NCBI GenBank assembly: GCA_963721385.1
Contig: CAVRJB010000013.1
Location: 248,001 to 312,000, forward strand
Length of the DNA stretch: 64,000 bases
Reading direction: 5' to 3'
Origin: DAOMFB01 sp963721385
Lineage (GTDB): Bacteria > Acidobacteriota > Thermoanaerobaculia > UBA5066
Position 1 is the first letter of the stretch; each line of letters begins with the position of its first letter. A program made the position numbers and the translations under genes. Positions 33,607-50,923 of the stretch are shown here, piece by piece. Below the pieces are notes generated by a model. It saw only the letters and a program-made list of their open reading frames with translations. It did no database searches and was not told where the DNA came from.

Positions 33607-34386
33607 GAGGAAGTGACCCAGCCCCTCGGAGGCGATGACGACGCGGCGGCGCATGGCGAGGAGCGCGGGCAGTGCGCCCGGGTGAATCAGGAGTCTCCGC
33701 GCTACGGCCGCGCGGTCGATGGAGCCGTCGGAGCCGAGGCAGTTCGAGAGAAACGCCGGGAGCTCCTCGTCAAACGTGTCCGAGATCGCGCGGAGGATCA
33801 CGTACGGCACGCCTCGGCTCGCCGCCGCCCGGGCCCAGGCGGCCGACTCCATGTCGACGACGGCGAGGGCGGAATCGGACGCGCCGACGCGCTCCGCGAG
33901 GTCCTCTTTCTGCCTCGAAGAGGTCAGGGGCCCAGCGACCGTAACGAACGTCGCGGGCTTCGCTCCCAGGGCCAGGGTACGAGCGACGAACGAAGCGTCG
34001 GGCGGGGGCACCTCTCCGGCCTCGTCGATCAAGCGACGGGAGACGACCAGATCGCCAGCGCGAAGGGACGGCACGAGCGCTCCGGCAACGCCGGCGCCGA
34101 CGAGGAGCGAAACCGGGATTTCCTCGAGGAAGACCTGAAGGGAGCGGGACGCCCGAGCCGCGCCATCGCCGGTCATGCCGAGCCGGACCGACGCGCCCGC
34201 CATCGTCCCTTTCAGAAGAAATCCCCCGCGGCCATTTCCCCAACGCCGGCGCTGCCCGTCAGACACGCGATTCGCGATGGCGTCGAATTCTTCCGGGATT
34301 GCCGTCACGATGGCGACTGGCTCCGGGCGCACCGACGGCGGGCGCGGCGGGTGCTTCGTCCCGCAGCCCGGCTCAGGCGCGAACAT
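33580..34386 (-). CDS. hpnG: Phosphorylase/nucleosidase, HpnG-like (adenosylhopane nucleosidase)
   Basis: In hopanoid synthesis HpnG removes adenine from adenosylhopane to leave a ribosyl (phosphoribosyl) hopane. The 268 residues start, after about 20 Pro-rich residues, with VAIVTAIPEEFDAI. LLVGAGVAGALVPSLRAGDLVV and VVDMESAAWARAAASRGVPYVILRAISDTFDEE are the nucleoside phosphorylase signature, including the ribose-binding Met-Glu and the catalytic Asp. It overlaps the HpnA-like gene by 14 bases. Function is assigned from family plus neighbours HpnH and SHC. Confidence 0.82.
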   Translation of the reverse strand: MFAPEPGCGTKHPPRPPSVRPEPVAIVTAIPEEFDAIANRVSDGQRRRWGNGRGGFLLKGTMAGASVRLGMTGDGAARASRSLQVFLEEIPVSLLVGAGVAGALVPSLRAGDLVVSRRLIDEAGEVPPPDASFVARTLALGAKPATFVTVAGPLTSSRQKEDLAERVGASDSALAVVDMESAAWARAAASRGVPYVILRAISDTFDEELPAFLSNCLGSDGSIDRAAVARRLLIHPGALPALLAMRRRVVIASEGLGHFLARFLAASS

Positions 34387-35380
34387 AGCCGTTCTCCCGG
34401 AACCAGGCGCAGGCGCGCGCGAGAGCGTCCTCGACCGGGTGCTGCGGAAGACCCAGCTCGCGCACGGCCTTCGCGGCCGAAAAGAACATCCGGTGCCGCG
34501 ACATCCGGACGCTCTCGAGGGAGACGGTCGGCTCCCGGCCCACGAGCTGGGAGAGAAAGGTGTCGACCGCGGCCACGGCGAGCGGAAGGAGATGCGGGAG
34601 CTTCACGCGCGGCGCCGCGAGGCCGGTGAGACGGGCAAGCGTCTCGAGGATCTCCTTCAGCGTCATGTTCCGGTTTCCGAGGATATATCGCTCCCCGGCG
34701 CTCCCCCTCTCCGCCGCGAGGAGGTGACCCGCCGCCACGTCGCGGACGTCGATCAGGTTCAGCCCCGTATCGACGTACGCGGGGAGCTTCCGGTTCAGGA
34801 AGTCGACGACGAGCTTGCCCGTGGGCGTCGGCTTCACGTCGAGCTCGCCGACCGGCGTCGACGGGTTCACGATGACGACCGGGAGCCCCTTCGCCGCCCA
34901 GCTCTCGGCGACCCGCTCTGCGTCGTACTTGCTCTTCTTGTAGTGGCCGACGACCTCGTCGCGCGAGACGGGAGTCGTCTCGTCCGCCGGCGGGCCGTTC
35001 TCCGTGAGGCCGAGCGCGCCGACCGAGCTCGTGTAGACGACGCGCGAGACGCCCTCCGCCGCAGCCGCGGCAAGGATGTTCCCCGTCCCGCCGGCGTTGA
35101 CGCGGTAGAGCTCGTCCGGGTTCCTCGTCCAGAGCCGGTAGTCCGCCGCGACGTGGTAGAGCGTCGAGACGCCGCGCAGGGCGCGTGTGAGCGAAGGACC
35201 ATCAGTCAGGTCCCCCTCGGCGACATCGACGGCGAGCCCCTCGAGGTTGGCCCGGCGGCTCCCCGGCCGGACGAGGCAGCGGACCGGAACGCCCTTTGCG
35301 AGGAGCGCGCGGACGACGTGCGCGCCGACGAACCCGGTCCCTCCCGTGACGAGGTTTACGCCGCCGCCCCGAAATTCCAC
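34373..35380 (-). CDS. hpnA: HpnA-like NAD-dependent sugar epimerase/reductase
   Basis: Extended short-chain dehydrogenase (335 residues) whose hopanoid-linked members are called HpnA. NLVTGGTGFVGAHVVRALLAKG is the GxxGxxG nucleotide-binding motif, YTSSVGALG and the catalytic Y-x3-K (HYKKSKYDAE) are clear, and VNPSTPVGELDVKPTPTGK is typical of HpnA. The start is set at GTG 35380, which overlaps the hpnH end by 25 bases; no start codon lies between it and the nucleotide-binding motif. The precise reaction of HpnA is not settled in the literature I know. Confidence 0.83.
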   Translation of the reverse strand: MEFRGGGVNLVTGGTGFVGAHVVRALLAKGVPVRCLVRPGSRRANLEGLAVDVAEGDLTDGPSLTRALRGVSTLYHVAADYRLWTRNPDELYRVNAGGTGNILAAAAAEGVSRVVYTSSVGALGLTENGPPADETTPVSRDEVVGHYKKSKYDAERVAESWAAKGLPVVIVNPSTPVGELDVKPTPTGKLVVDFLNRKLPAYVDTGLNLIDVRDVAAGHLLAAERGSAGERYILGNRNMTLKEILETLARLTGLAAPRVKLPHLLPLAVAAVDTFLSQLVGREPTVSLESVRMSRHRMFFSAAKAVRELGLPQHPVEDALARACAWFRENGYVRA

Positions 35381-36363
35381 GCGAAGAGCCGGACCATGTC
35401 GCCCGGATGCTTCGGCAGCTCCTTCACGACGGAGGCCTCGAAGCCCGAGTGCATCAGGCAGTTGCTGCAGAGCGGGTCCTGCCGCGATTCCCAGTACTCC
35501 CAGTCCGTACCGTTCCAGAACTCCTCGAAGGTCTCCGACCAGGTCTTGCCGATCAGGTAGCACGGCCCCTTCCACCCCTTCGGCGTGTACGTCACCGTGC
35601 TCCAGGGCGAGCACTTGTACTCGCGGAGGCCGGCCGCGAACTCGAGGAACATCGGCGTCGAGGTCAGTTTGAAGCTCTTCGAGATCTCGAGGATCCGGCG
35701 GAACTTCCGGTGGATCTCCGACTTCGTCAGGAAGATCTCGTGGTCGACCGACTCGTAGTGGTAGCCGGGCGAGACGAGCATCCCTTCGACGCCGAGGCCG
35801 GTCAGGAAGCGGCAGAGCTCCTCGACCTCCTCCACGCTCGTCTCCTTGAAGACGGTGGTGTTCGCCATGACGTGGTGGCCGAGGCGGACGCCTTCCTTGA
35901 TCATGGCGACGGCCTTGTCGAAGGTTCCCTCCTTCGCGCAGACGTAGTCGTGCGTCTCCTTGAGGCCATCGAGGTGGACGTTGATCATGAGCCGCTTGTG
36001 CGGCTCGATCTGCCCGTAGACCGTCTCGTCGAGAAGGAGGCCGTTCGTGCAGAGGTAGATGTGGCGCTTCCGCGCGATGACACCGTCCACGAGCTGCCCG
36101 AGTTCCGGGTAGAGCGTCGGCTCTCCGCCGCAGATGGAGACGACCGGCGCCTGCGAGACGTCGACCGCCGCGAGGCATTTCTCGACGGGCAGCCTGTCCT
36201 TCAGCTTGCCCGTGTGGCGTTCGATCGCACAGCCCAGGCAGGCGAGGTTGCAGGTGTAAAGCGGCTCGAGCATCAGGACGAACGGGTACCGCGTGTTGCC
36301 GCGGACCGCGTTCCGCACCTGGTGCGCGATCGTGTCGGTCATGATGTGGACGGGAAATCTCAT
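35356..36363 (-). CDS. hpnH: Radical SAM adenosylhopane synthase HpnH
   Basis: Adds the 5'-deoxyadenosyl radical to diploptene to make adenosylhopane, the first side-chain step of C35 hopanoids. The 335 residues start MRFPVHIMTDTIAHQVRNAVRGNTRYPFVLMLEPLYTCNLAC (split motif), with the cluster cysteines Cys38, Cys42, Cys45. CGGEPTLYPEL (SAM binding), INVHLDGLKETHDYVC and a C-terminal DUF3463-like part (YTPKGWKGPCYLIG, DPLCSNCLMHSGFEASVV) complete the family picture. ATG overlaps the shc stop (ATGA). Confidence 0.93.
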   Translation of the reverse strand: MRFPVHIMTDTIAHQVRNAVRGNTRYPFVLMLEPLYTCNLACLGCAIERHTGKLKDRLPVEKCLAAVDVSQAPVVSICGGEPTLYPELGQLVDGVIARKRHIYLCTNGLLLDETVYGQIEPHKRLMINVHLDGLKETHDYVCAKEGTFDKAVAMIKEGVRLGHHVMANTTVFKETSVEEVEELCRFLTGLGVEGMLVSPGYHYESVDHEIFLTKSEIHRKFRRILEISKSFKLTSTPMFLEFAAGLREYKCSPWSTVTYTPKGWKGPCYLIGKTWSETFEEFWNGTDWEYWESRQDPLCSNCLMHSGFEASVVKELPKHPGDMVRLFAWNFGAAA

Positions 36364-38375
36364 CCGTTGGCTCCCTCGCGCCCGTTGCGGCGGACCGGCG
36401 CGCCGGCGCCCGCGGAGCGTTTGGACGCGGCCGCGGCGGCCGCCGTGTTTTCGCGGGAATACAGGGACAGGGCCCAGAGCGGAAAGTACGTCGCGTAGAG
36501 ATGGTACCGGAGGTAGAAGACCTTCGGGAAGCCGGTCCCCGTCCAGTGCTCGTCCCGCCACGAGCCGTCGTAGTCCTGCTGACGGAGAAGGTAGTCGACG
36601 CCCCGCCGGACGAAGTCCGAGTCGCGGTCGCCCGCGGCGAAGAGGGCCATCAGGGCCCAGGCGGTCTGCGCCGCCGTGCTCGGCCCCTTCCCCTTCGTCG
36701 ACGGGTCGTCGTAGGAGTGCGGCAGCTCGCCCCAGCCGCCGTCGTCGTTCTGGTGGGCGCGGATCCAGTCGGCGGCGCGCTGGTAGCGCGGCTTCGCGAG
36801 GTCGATCCCCGCGTGCGCGAGGCCGCGGAGGACGAGCCACGTCCCGTAGATGAAGTTGACGCCCCAGCGCCCGTACCACGTTCCGTCGCGGTGCTGCTTG
36901 GCGTCGAGGAAGGCGACCGCCTTCCGGACCGCGGGGAGGTCTTCCGGCGCGCCGAGGTTGTGCAGCGCCTCGAGAACCCGCCCGCTGATGTCCTCGCAGC
37001 TCGGGTCGATCATGGCGTTGTGGTCCGCGAAGGGAATGAACGTCAGGACCTCGTTGTCGCACCCCTTGTCGAACGCGCCCCAGCCGCCGTCCCGGTTCTG
37101 CATCGAGAGCAGCCAGGCCTGCCCCCGCTCGAGAGCGTCGCGCCGGCGGGCCTCTTCGGCGGCGGTGGAGAAGCGGACGCCGGCGAGGGCGGTCAGCACC
37201 TCGGCCGTGTCGTCGGTGTCGGGGTAGAACTCGTTCGCGTACTCGAAGTACCAACCCCCCGGCTGCCCCTCCGGGTTCGACTTCTTCCAGTCCCCTTCCA
37301 GCCGGACCTCGTGCTCGACGAGCCAGCGGCCGGCCTTCTGGAGAGCGGGATCGTCAGGGGCGCTTCCCGACTCCGAGAGGGCCACCACGGCGATCGCCGT
37401 GTCCCAGACCGGCGAAAAACAGGGCTGGAGATGGAGTGTCTCTTCGTCCTCGAGCTCGAACCGCTCCAGCTCCTTCACCTGCTCGACGAGCCGGGGGTCG
37501 TCCATCGCATAGCCGAGGCAGCGGAAGGCGATGATGGTGTTGATGATCGGCGGGAAGATCGCTCCGAGTCCGTCGCTCTTGACGAGGCGGTCCTGGATCC
37601 ACGTCTCGCAGGCCGCGAGGGCCGGCTTCCGGAGCGGCCGGAAACCGGACACCTCGATCCCGCGGAGGACGAAGTCGATCGCGGTGAAGACCGCCCGCCA
37701 GACTCTCTCCTTCGCCGAGCGCTCGACCGGAGGCTTCTCCCTGCGGGGGACGTGCAGCTCGGGGATTCGCGCATGCTCGGGCACCGGGCAGAACGGCTTC
37801 GTCGCCCAGATGACGGAGAGCGGCACGACGATGCCCCGGGACCACGACGACATCTTGTAGATGTTGAACGGGACCCAGTCCGGCAGGAGCACGAGCTCGG
37901 GGGGAACCGCCGGGCAGTGAGTCCAGGAGCACTCGCCGAAGATGGCGAGGTAGATCTTCGTGAACGAATTGCAGGCGTCGACCCCGCCGAGGCGTTGGAT
38001 TACGTCCCGTGCCTTCACCATATGAGGCGCCGTCGGATCGTCGCCGGCGAGCTTGAGGACGAAGTACGCCTTGACGGAGGTCGAGACCTCTGCCGGCCCA
38101 CCCGGGTAGTTCGCCCAACCTCCGCCCGGGAGCTGGGTGCGCCGGATGTACTCGCAGGCCTTCCGAATCCGCGACTCCCCGGTCCGCCCGAGAAAGTGCA
38201 TCGTCAGGACGTACTCGGATTCGAGGATCGTGTCGCCTTCGAGCTCGGCGCACCAGTGCCCGTCCGGCTCCTGGATCGAGAGGAGGTACCGGCGGGCCGC
38301 GCCGATCGCGTTGGCAAGGCCGGCGATCGGAATTTCAGGGGCGGCTACACGACTCCCCGATTTCGAGTCAGCCAT
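36360..38375 (-). CDS. shc: Squalene-hopene cyclase
   Basis: Cyclises squalene to hopene/hopanol at the inner membrane. From ATG 38375 the protein is 671 residues. The catalytic DXDD motif is Asp386-Asp389 (FYPDTDDTAE), and several QW repeats are visible (QNRDGGWGAF, QHRDGTWYGRWG, QNDDGGWGE, QQDYDGSW). The C-terminus YLRYHLYATYFPLWALSLY is typical, followed by an Ala-rich tail. A TTG 13 codons upstream would extend it, but a promoter with -10 at 38386-38391 leaves almost no leader before the ATG. It heads the hopanoid gene run and overlaps hpnH by 4 bases. Confidence 0.95.
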   Translation of the reverse strand: MADSKSGSRVAAPEIPIAGLANAIGAARRYLLSIQEPDGHWCAELEGDTILESEYVLTMHFLGRTGESRIRKACEYIRRTQLPGGGWANYPGGPAEVSTSVKAYFVLKLAGDDPTAPHMVKARDVIQRLGGVDACNSFTKIYLAIFGECSWTHCPAVPPELVLLPDWVPFNIYKMSSWSRGIVVPLSVIWATKPFCPVPEHARIPELHVPRREKPPVERSAKERVWRAVFTAIDFVLRGIEVSGFRPLRKPALAACETWIQDRLVKSDGLGAIFPPIINTIIAFRCLGYAMDDPRLVEQVKELERFELEDEETLHLQPCFSPVWDTAIAVVALSESGSAPDDPALQKAGRWLVEHEVRLEGDWKKSNPEGQPGGWYFEYANEFYPDTDDTAEVLTALAGVRFSTAAEEARRRDALERGQAWLLSMQNRDGGWGAFDKGCDNEVLTFIPFADHNAMIDPSCEDISGRVLEALHNLGAPEDLPAVRKAVAFLDAKQHRDGTWYGRWGVNFIYGTWLVLRGLAHAGIDLAKPRYQRAADWIRAHQNDDGGWGELPHSYDDPSTKGKGPSTAAQTAWALMALFAAGDRDSDFVRRGVDYLLRQQDYDGSWRDEHWTGTGFPKVFYLRYHLYATYFPLWALSLYSRENTAAAAAASKRSAGAGAPVRRNGREGANG

Positions 38376-38385
38376 TGGGAAGAGG

Positions 38386-38414
38386 AGGGTAAAGGAGAGA
38401 GCCAATTTATGCAA
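38386..38414 (-). promoter_or_regulatory. Promoter of the hopanoid/inositol block, upstream of shc
   Basis: TTGCAT (38409-38414) and TACCCT (38386-38391) on the minus strand with a 17-base spacer. The -10 ends ten bases before the shc ATG, so the mRNA leader would be only a few bases. The 118-base gap from shc to the TolC-like gene holds nothing else. Confidence 0.45.
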
Positions 38415-38493
38415 CTGCGGCGGTTAGATGCCGTTTTCTCAAGCGATTCCGCGCCCCCTGTCCCGGGATTCGACAGCCTTCGGCCGGAAGTGG

Positions 38494-39816
38494 TCAGCGG
38501 GCCGCCGGATCGACGCCCCAGGACCCGAGGTCTCCCCGGACCGCGAGGAGCCTCAGCCGGGAGAGGACGAGAGTCTCCTCGGCCCGCGCGACCTCGTCTT
38601 CGGATCCGGCCAGCTCGAGCTCCGCCTTCGGGACGCCGTCCGGCTCTCCCCTCCCTTCGGCGTCGAGCACGCGCGCCACCCGGACCGCTTCCTCGCCGAG
38701 GGCCCGCGCCCGCCGCGCGAGCGACACGTCGAGCGCTGCCGGCCCGAGCGCCGCGTCCGCCCGCCGCGCCTCGAGCGCCAGCGCCTCTTCGCGCGCCCTC
38801 CGCTCGGCCTCGAGGCGCGAGGCCTGCGCTCGCGCCCGGAAGGCCCGTGCCGCCTCGCGCCCTCCCGTCAGGACCGGGACGATCACCGACACGCCTCCGG
38901 CCGCGACGTTCGACGAGAAGTTCAGGAAGTACTTGGCGTAGTTGAAGCCGGGGGGGACGTAGGAGTAACGGGCGTCGAGCTGGATCAGCGGCTTGAACCA
39001 GCGCTCCTCGTAAGACGCCGCCTGCGAATAGAGAGTCGCCTCGCGCGAGAGCCCCGCGAGAGACGGGTCGGCCGCGAGCGCCGCGGAGACGGCGTCGGTC
39101 GCCTCCGGCTCCGCGACCGCCACCAGGGGATCGTCGGCGAGGACCACCGGCGCCCCCGCCGGGAGGCCGACGAGTCGCCGCATCTCTTCCGCGGCGAGGT
39201 CCCGCTCCGATTCGGCCGCGAGGAGTCCCCGGCGCGCCCTCGCCGACTCGAGCCCCGCGCGCTCGGCGTCGAGCTCCGTCTTCCGCCCTTCCCTGAAGAG
39301 CGCGACGAGCCGCTTCTCGAGAACCTGCTGCGCCGCGACGCGCCGTTCGGCCGCCGCAAGGTGCCGTTCCGCCGCCGCGAGGCGCGCGTACGCCGCCGCC
39401 GTCCTCCGGACGAGGCCGGTCCGTGCCTCGGCGACCGCCGCCTCGAGTCCGGCCGCCCTCCCTTCCGATCCGAGGCGGTCCGCCTTGAGGTTCAGGTCGA
39501 GGAGGACCATCCGGAGCCGGACGCCGACGAGCGACGGGATCTCGCCGGCCACGCCCACCGGAAGGCCGGTGGAGTACCCGGGTGTCGTCGAGGCGAAGAC
39601 GTTCGGCTTCAGGGGGCTTCCGATCGCGCGGACGTCCGCGACGCTTTCGTTCAGCGCGCTCTGTGCCGCGAGGAGGTCGGGCGAGCGGCCGAGCGCTTCG
39701 CTCACGGCCTGCCGGAGCGTGAGAGGGGCGGGCGCGGCGCTTCCGGGGGAAGCTCTGAACGACGCCAACAGCGCGGCGGCGGCCAGGAGGAGCTTGAGCG
39801 GGGCGCGTTCATTCAT
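38494..39816 (-). CDS. TolC-like outer-membrane efflux protein
   Basis: A 440-residue outer-membrane factor with an N-terminal signal peptide (LLLAAAALLASFRASPGSAA), two internally related coiled-coil repeats rich in Ala, Arg and Glu, and the TolC-type start LTLRQAVSEALGRSPDLLAAQSAL. The periplasmic helices and a Tyr-rich beta segment (DARYSYVPPGFNYAKYF) are visible. It overlaps the permease gene by 8 bases, and with HlyD upstream forms a tripartite exporter. The substrate is not known. Confidence 0.83.
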   Translation of the reverse strand: MNERAPLKLLLAAAALLASFRASPGSAAPAPLTLRQAVSEALGRSPDLLAAQSALNESVADVRAIGSPLKPNVFASTTPGYSTGLPVGVAGEIPSLVGVRLRMVLLDLNLKADRLGSEGRAAGLEAAVAEARTGLVRRTAAAYARLAAAERHLAAAERRVAAQQVLEKRLVALFREGRKTELDAERAGLESARARRGLLAAESERDLAAEEMRRLVGLPAGAPVVLADDPLVAVAEPEATDAVSAALAADPSLAGLSREATLYSQAASYEERWFKPLIQLDARYSYVPPGFNYAKYFLNFSSNVAAGGVSVIVPVLTGGREAARAFRARAQASRLEAERRAREEALALEARRADAALGPAALDVSLARRARALGEEAVRVARVLDAEGRGEPDGVPKAELELAGSEDEVARAEETLVLSRLRLLAVRGDLGSWGVDPAAR

Positions 39817-41014
39817 GGCGGAGGGCCTCCACGGGATTCAGGCTGGCGGCGCGCACGGCCGGGACGACGCCGAAGAGGATCGTGACGCCGCTGGAGAAGA
39901 GGAACGCGAGGATTCCCGAGAGCGCCGAGACGCGGATCGTGACGCCCGTGACGACGAAGCGGGCGGCGAGCGGCAGCCCCAGTCCGACCAGGACTCCGAT
40001 CAGCGAGCCGACGGAGCCGAGCAGAAACGCCTCGAGAAGGAACTGCCGGAGGATGTCGCGGTGGCGCGCCCCGAGCGACTTCCGGAGGCCGATCTCGCGC
40101 GTCCGCTGCTCCACCGATGCGAGGAGGATGTTCATGATCCCGACCCCGCCGACGACGACCGAGACCGCGGCCGCGACGATGAAGACGAGAATCAGGCCCG
40201 ACGAGATCGCCTCGGCCACCCGGATGACGGTCGTCATGCTCTTGACCTTGAAGACCGCTCCCTGCCGGTGCCGCTCCTTCAGAAACGTTTCCATCGCGGC
40301 GACCCCTTCCGGGATCTGCGCGAACTCCCTGACCTCGGCGAACAGCGTGTCGACGCGCCGTGTCGGGGTGAAGAACCACGCGACGGTGACCGGGACGAAG
40401 ATCGACCGCGGCGTCACCTCGCCCTGCCCCATCGTGTCGACGGGCCTGTCGAAGACGCCGACGATGCGGAACGTCATCCCCAGCGTCCGGAGCATCTGGC
40501 CGCGGACCGGCTCGCCACCGAACATCTCCTCCCAGAGGGGACGGTTCACGACACAGACCTTCGCCCGCTGGACGACGTCCTCCTCGTCGAGGAACCGGCC
40601 GTCCTGGAGCTTTACGTTGCGGCGGATCGACGGGTAGTTCGGCGTCGTCCCGATGATCGTCAGCGTCGACGTCGTCGAGAGCGTCCCGACGGTCCCCTGC
40701 AGCACGACGATCGGCGTCAGCCCCCGGTAGAGGTCCGTCCGCGCCGCGAGGCCCCGCACGTCGGCCTCTGTGATCTTGTCGTCTCGGAGGCGGGAAACCC
40801 CAGAGGTCACGGTTCCCTCGTAGCTCGCCCAGACGAGATGGGAGCCGACTCCTTCGATCTGCTCCATGACGAAACCCCGGCCCGTCAGGCCGAGGGAGAC
40901 GATGAGGATGATCGCCGCCGTCCCCGCGATGAGGCCGGCCAGCGTCAGCCAGGTCTGGACCGGATGCGTCCGGAACCGGTTGAGCGCCGTCTCGAGGACC
41001 TCGCTGAAGAGCAT
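39809..41014 (-). CDS. ABC transporter permease, MacB/FtsX type
   Basis: A 401-residue permease of the MacB type: one N-terminal membrane segment (TWLTLAGLIAGTAAIILIVSLGL), a large periplasmic domain, and three C-terminal segments with the family signature VSVVVGGVGIMNILLASVEQRTREIGLRKSLGARHRDILRQFLLEA (split here). No ATP-binding domain is fused to it and none is encoded next door. It lies 4 bases after the adaptor gene and overlaps the TolC-like gene. Confidence 0.88.
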   Translation of the reverse strand: MLFSEVLETALNRFRTHPVQTWLTLAGLIAGTAAIILIVSLGLTGRGFVMEQIEGVGSHLVWASYEGTVTSGVSRLRDDKITEADVRGLAARTDLYRGLTPIVVLQGTVGTLSTTSTLTIIGTTPNYPSIRRNVKLQDGRFLDEEDVVQRAKVCVVNRPLWEEMFGGEPVRGQMLRTLGMTFRIVGVFDRPVDTMGQGEVTPRSIFVPVTVAWFFTPTRRVDTLFAEVREFAQIPEGVAAMETFLKERHRQGAVFKVKSMTTVIRVAEAISSGLILVFIVAAAVSVVVGGVGIMNILLASVEQRTREIGLRKSLGARHRDILRQFLLEAFLLGSVGSLIGVLVGLGLPLAARFVVTGVTIRVSALSGILAFLFSSGVTILFGVVPAVRAASLNPVEALRHE

Positions 41015-41018
41015 GCTG

Positions 41019-42206
41019 TCAGCGCCGGACGACCTGGACCCGCTCTCCCTCGGCGAGCGGCGTCGTCCCCGGGAGGAGAACCGCGTCGCCCGCGGCGAGG
41101 CCCTCCGTCACCTCGGCTTCCGTGAGGCCCATCAGGCCCACGGCCACGTCATGGCGCCGCGCGCGGCCGCGGTCGGCGATCCAGACGAAGCGCTTCTCGC
41201 CGTCACGGCCGACGGCCCCGCGCGGGACGACGAGCGCCCCCTTCTTCTCGCCGACGACGATCTCGACGTTCACCGAGGCGTTCGGCGGCAGCGTCCCCGG
41301 CGCGTCCCGGATCTCCCCGAGGACGTCGGACACTTCCCGGCCACCCACCTCGCGCAGGCCGGGCGACACCCGGGCGATCGTCCCCTCCCAGGTCCGGTCG
41401 GGGAGGCCGTCGAAAGTCACGCGCATCCTCTGGCCCGGGGCGATCCGCGGGAGGTCGGGCTGGTCGACGCGGGCGCGGACGTTCCGGAGGCCGGGATCGG
41501 CGACGCCGGCGACGATCTGCCCCGGCAGGACGCTCTCCCCCGTCTTCCGGGGCAGGCCGTAGACCATCCCGTCCCGCGGGGCCCGAACGGTCAGCGCCGC
41601 GGCGCGATCCTCGAGGGCGCGTGCCGAGGCCTCGACGAGCTCGATCCGGGACGGCGCGGCGTTTCCGTTTTTCACGAGCGAGGCGAGCCGCGCTCCGGCG
41701 CTCCGGAGCCGGTCCTCGGCCTCGCGGAGCGACGCCTCGTCCTCGTCGGCCGCCGCCTTCGTGACCGCCTTCTCGGCGAGGAGGCGCCGGTCGGCCTCGA
41801 CGACCCGCCGGCGCTCGGCGACGTCGCGCCCTGCCCGGTCAGCGTCCGCCGCCGCCTGGGCCCGCTCCGCGGCGAGACGAAGCGCCTCCGCGCGGGCCTC
41901 CCGGGCTTTTTCCGAAAGGAGCGGGCTTTCGAGCCGGACGAGGACCTCCCCCGTTTTCACCAGGTCGCCGTCGTGCACGAGGACCGCGGCAACCGTGGCT
42001 GCGTCGAGCGCCCGGAGCTCGCCGCCGGGAGCCGGCTCTAGCGTCCCGTCGCAGAGGATCGGCACGATCAGGTCGGTCCGGACGGCCTTCGCCGACGAGA
42101 CGGCCGGCGGCTTCGGCCGCCAGAAGCTCGCCGCGAGGAGAAGCACGAGGAGCGCCGCTGCGGCAGCGCCGAGCCACCGGAGCGGCCTCGGAAGGCCGGT
42201 CGCCAT
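41019..42206 (-). CDS. HlyD-type periplasmic adaptor (membrane fusion protein)
   Basis: A 395-residue adaptor with one N-terminal membrane anchor (LGAAAAALLVLLLAASF), a lipoyl half-motif (ATVAAVLVHDGDLVKTGEVLVRL), a long Ala/Arg/Glu coiled-coil hairpin (about residues 90-180), then the second lipoyl half (VRAPRDGMVYGLPRKTGESVLPGQIV) and beta-barrel domains. It is the first gene of the exporter set. A TAACAT box ends 6 bases before its ATG, suggesting a leaderless transcript starting right behind the rpoC terminator. Confidence 0.88.
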   Translation of the reverse strand: MATGLPRPLRWLGAAAAALLVLLLAASFWRPKPPAVSSAKAVRTDLIVPILCDGTLEPAPGGELRALDAATVAAVLVHDGDLVKTGEVLVRLESPLLSEKAREARAEALRLAAERAQAAADADRAGRDVAERRRVVEADRRLLAEKAVTKAAADEDEASLREAEDRLRSAGARLASLVKNGNAAPSRIELVEASARALEDRAAALTVRAPRDGMVYGLPRKTGESVLPGQIVAGVADPGLRNVRARVDQPDLPRIAPGQRMRVTFDGLPDRTWEGTIARVSPGLREVGGREVSDVLGEIRDAPGTLPPNASVNVEIVVGEKKGALVVPRGAVGRDGEKRFVWIADRGRARRHDVAVGLMGLTEAEVTEGLAAGDAVLLPGTTPLAEGERVQVVRR

Positions 42207-42212
42207 GCGGCG

Positions 42213-42218
42213 ATGTTA
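42213..42218 (-). promoter_or_regulatory. -10 box six bases before the HlyD start
   Basis: TAACAT (minus strand) ends 6 bases upstream of ATG 42206, which would put the transcript start on the A of the start codon. No -35 is recognisable at the right spacing, where the rpoC terminator hairpin lies. Confidence 0.38.
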
Positions 42219-42221
42219 CGG

Positions 42222-42254
42222 GAAAAGAAAACGGGGCGCGTCGCCGCGCCCCGT
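42222..42254 (-). terminator. Intrinsic terminator of the rpoBC operon
   Basis: ACGGGGCGCG (42254-42245 on the minus strand) pairs perfectly with CGCGCCCCGT (42240-42231) around GCGA, and the transcript continues TTTCTTTT. It lies about 50 bases past the rpoC stop. Confidence 0.9.
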
Positions 42255-42269
42255 CCGGGAGGGGGTCAG

Positions 42270-42293
42270 GGGGAACCCGGAAACGGGTTCCCC
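42270..42293 (-). terminator. Perfect 10-bp hairpin directly behind rpoC
   Basis: GGGGAACCCG (42270-42279) and CGGGTTCCCC (42284-42293) form a perfect stem; the loop reads GAAA on the plus strand and TTTC in the transcript. It sits 10 bases after the rpoC stop and 15 before the true terminator, with no T-run of its own. Probably an mRNA 3'-end stabiliser or first half of a tandem terminator. Confidence 0.65.
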
Positions 42294-42302
42294 TTGCCGA
42301 AT

Positions 42303-46526
<4,224 letters not shown>

Positions 46527-46541
46527 CGGGTGTTCTTCTCC

Positions 46542-50816
<4,275 letters not shown>

Positions 50817-50864
50817 CCGTGTGCTCCAATCAGGCGAGGGGGAGATGGCGTTGAGACACGTTCA

Positions 50865-50893
50865 GCCGGCGGCCCCTCACCGGGGACGCCGGC
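50865..50893 (-). terminator. Hairpin between rplL and rpoB (attenuator-like)
   Basis: GCCGGCG (50865-50871) pairs with CGCCGGC (50887-50893) and, after one mismatch, CCCC with GGGG, around TCACC. No T-run follows. E. coli has a partial terminator and RNase III site at the same place, so a role in lowering rpoBC against rplJL is plausible. Confidence 0.5.
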
Positions 50894-50923
50894 CGGACGA
50901 CAGAAACATCGGGCCGTAAGGGA

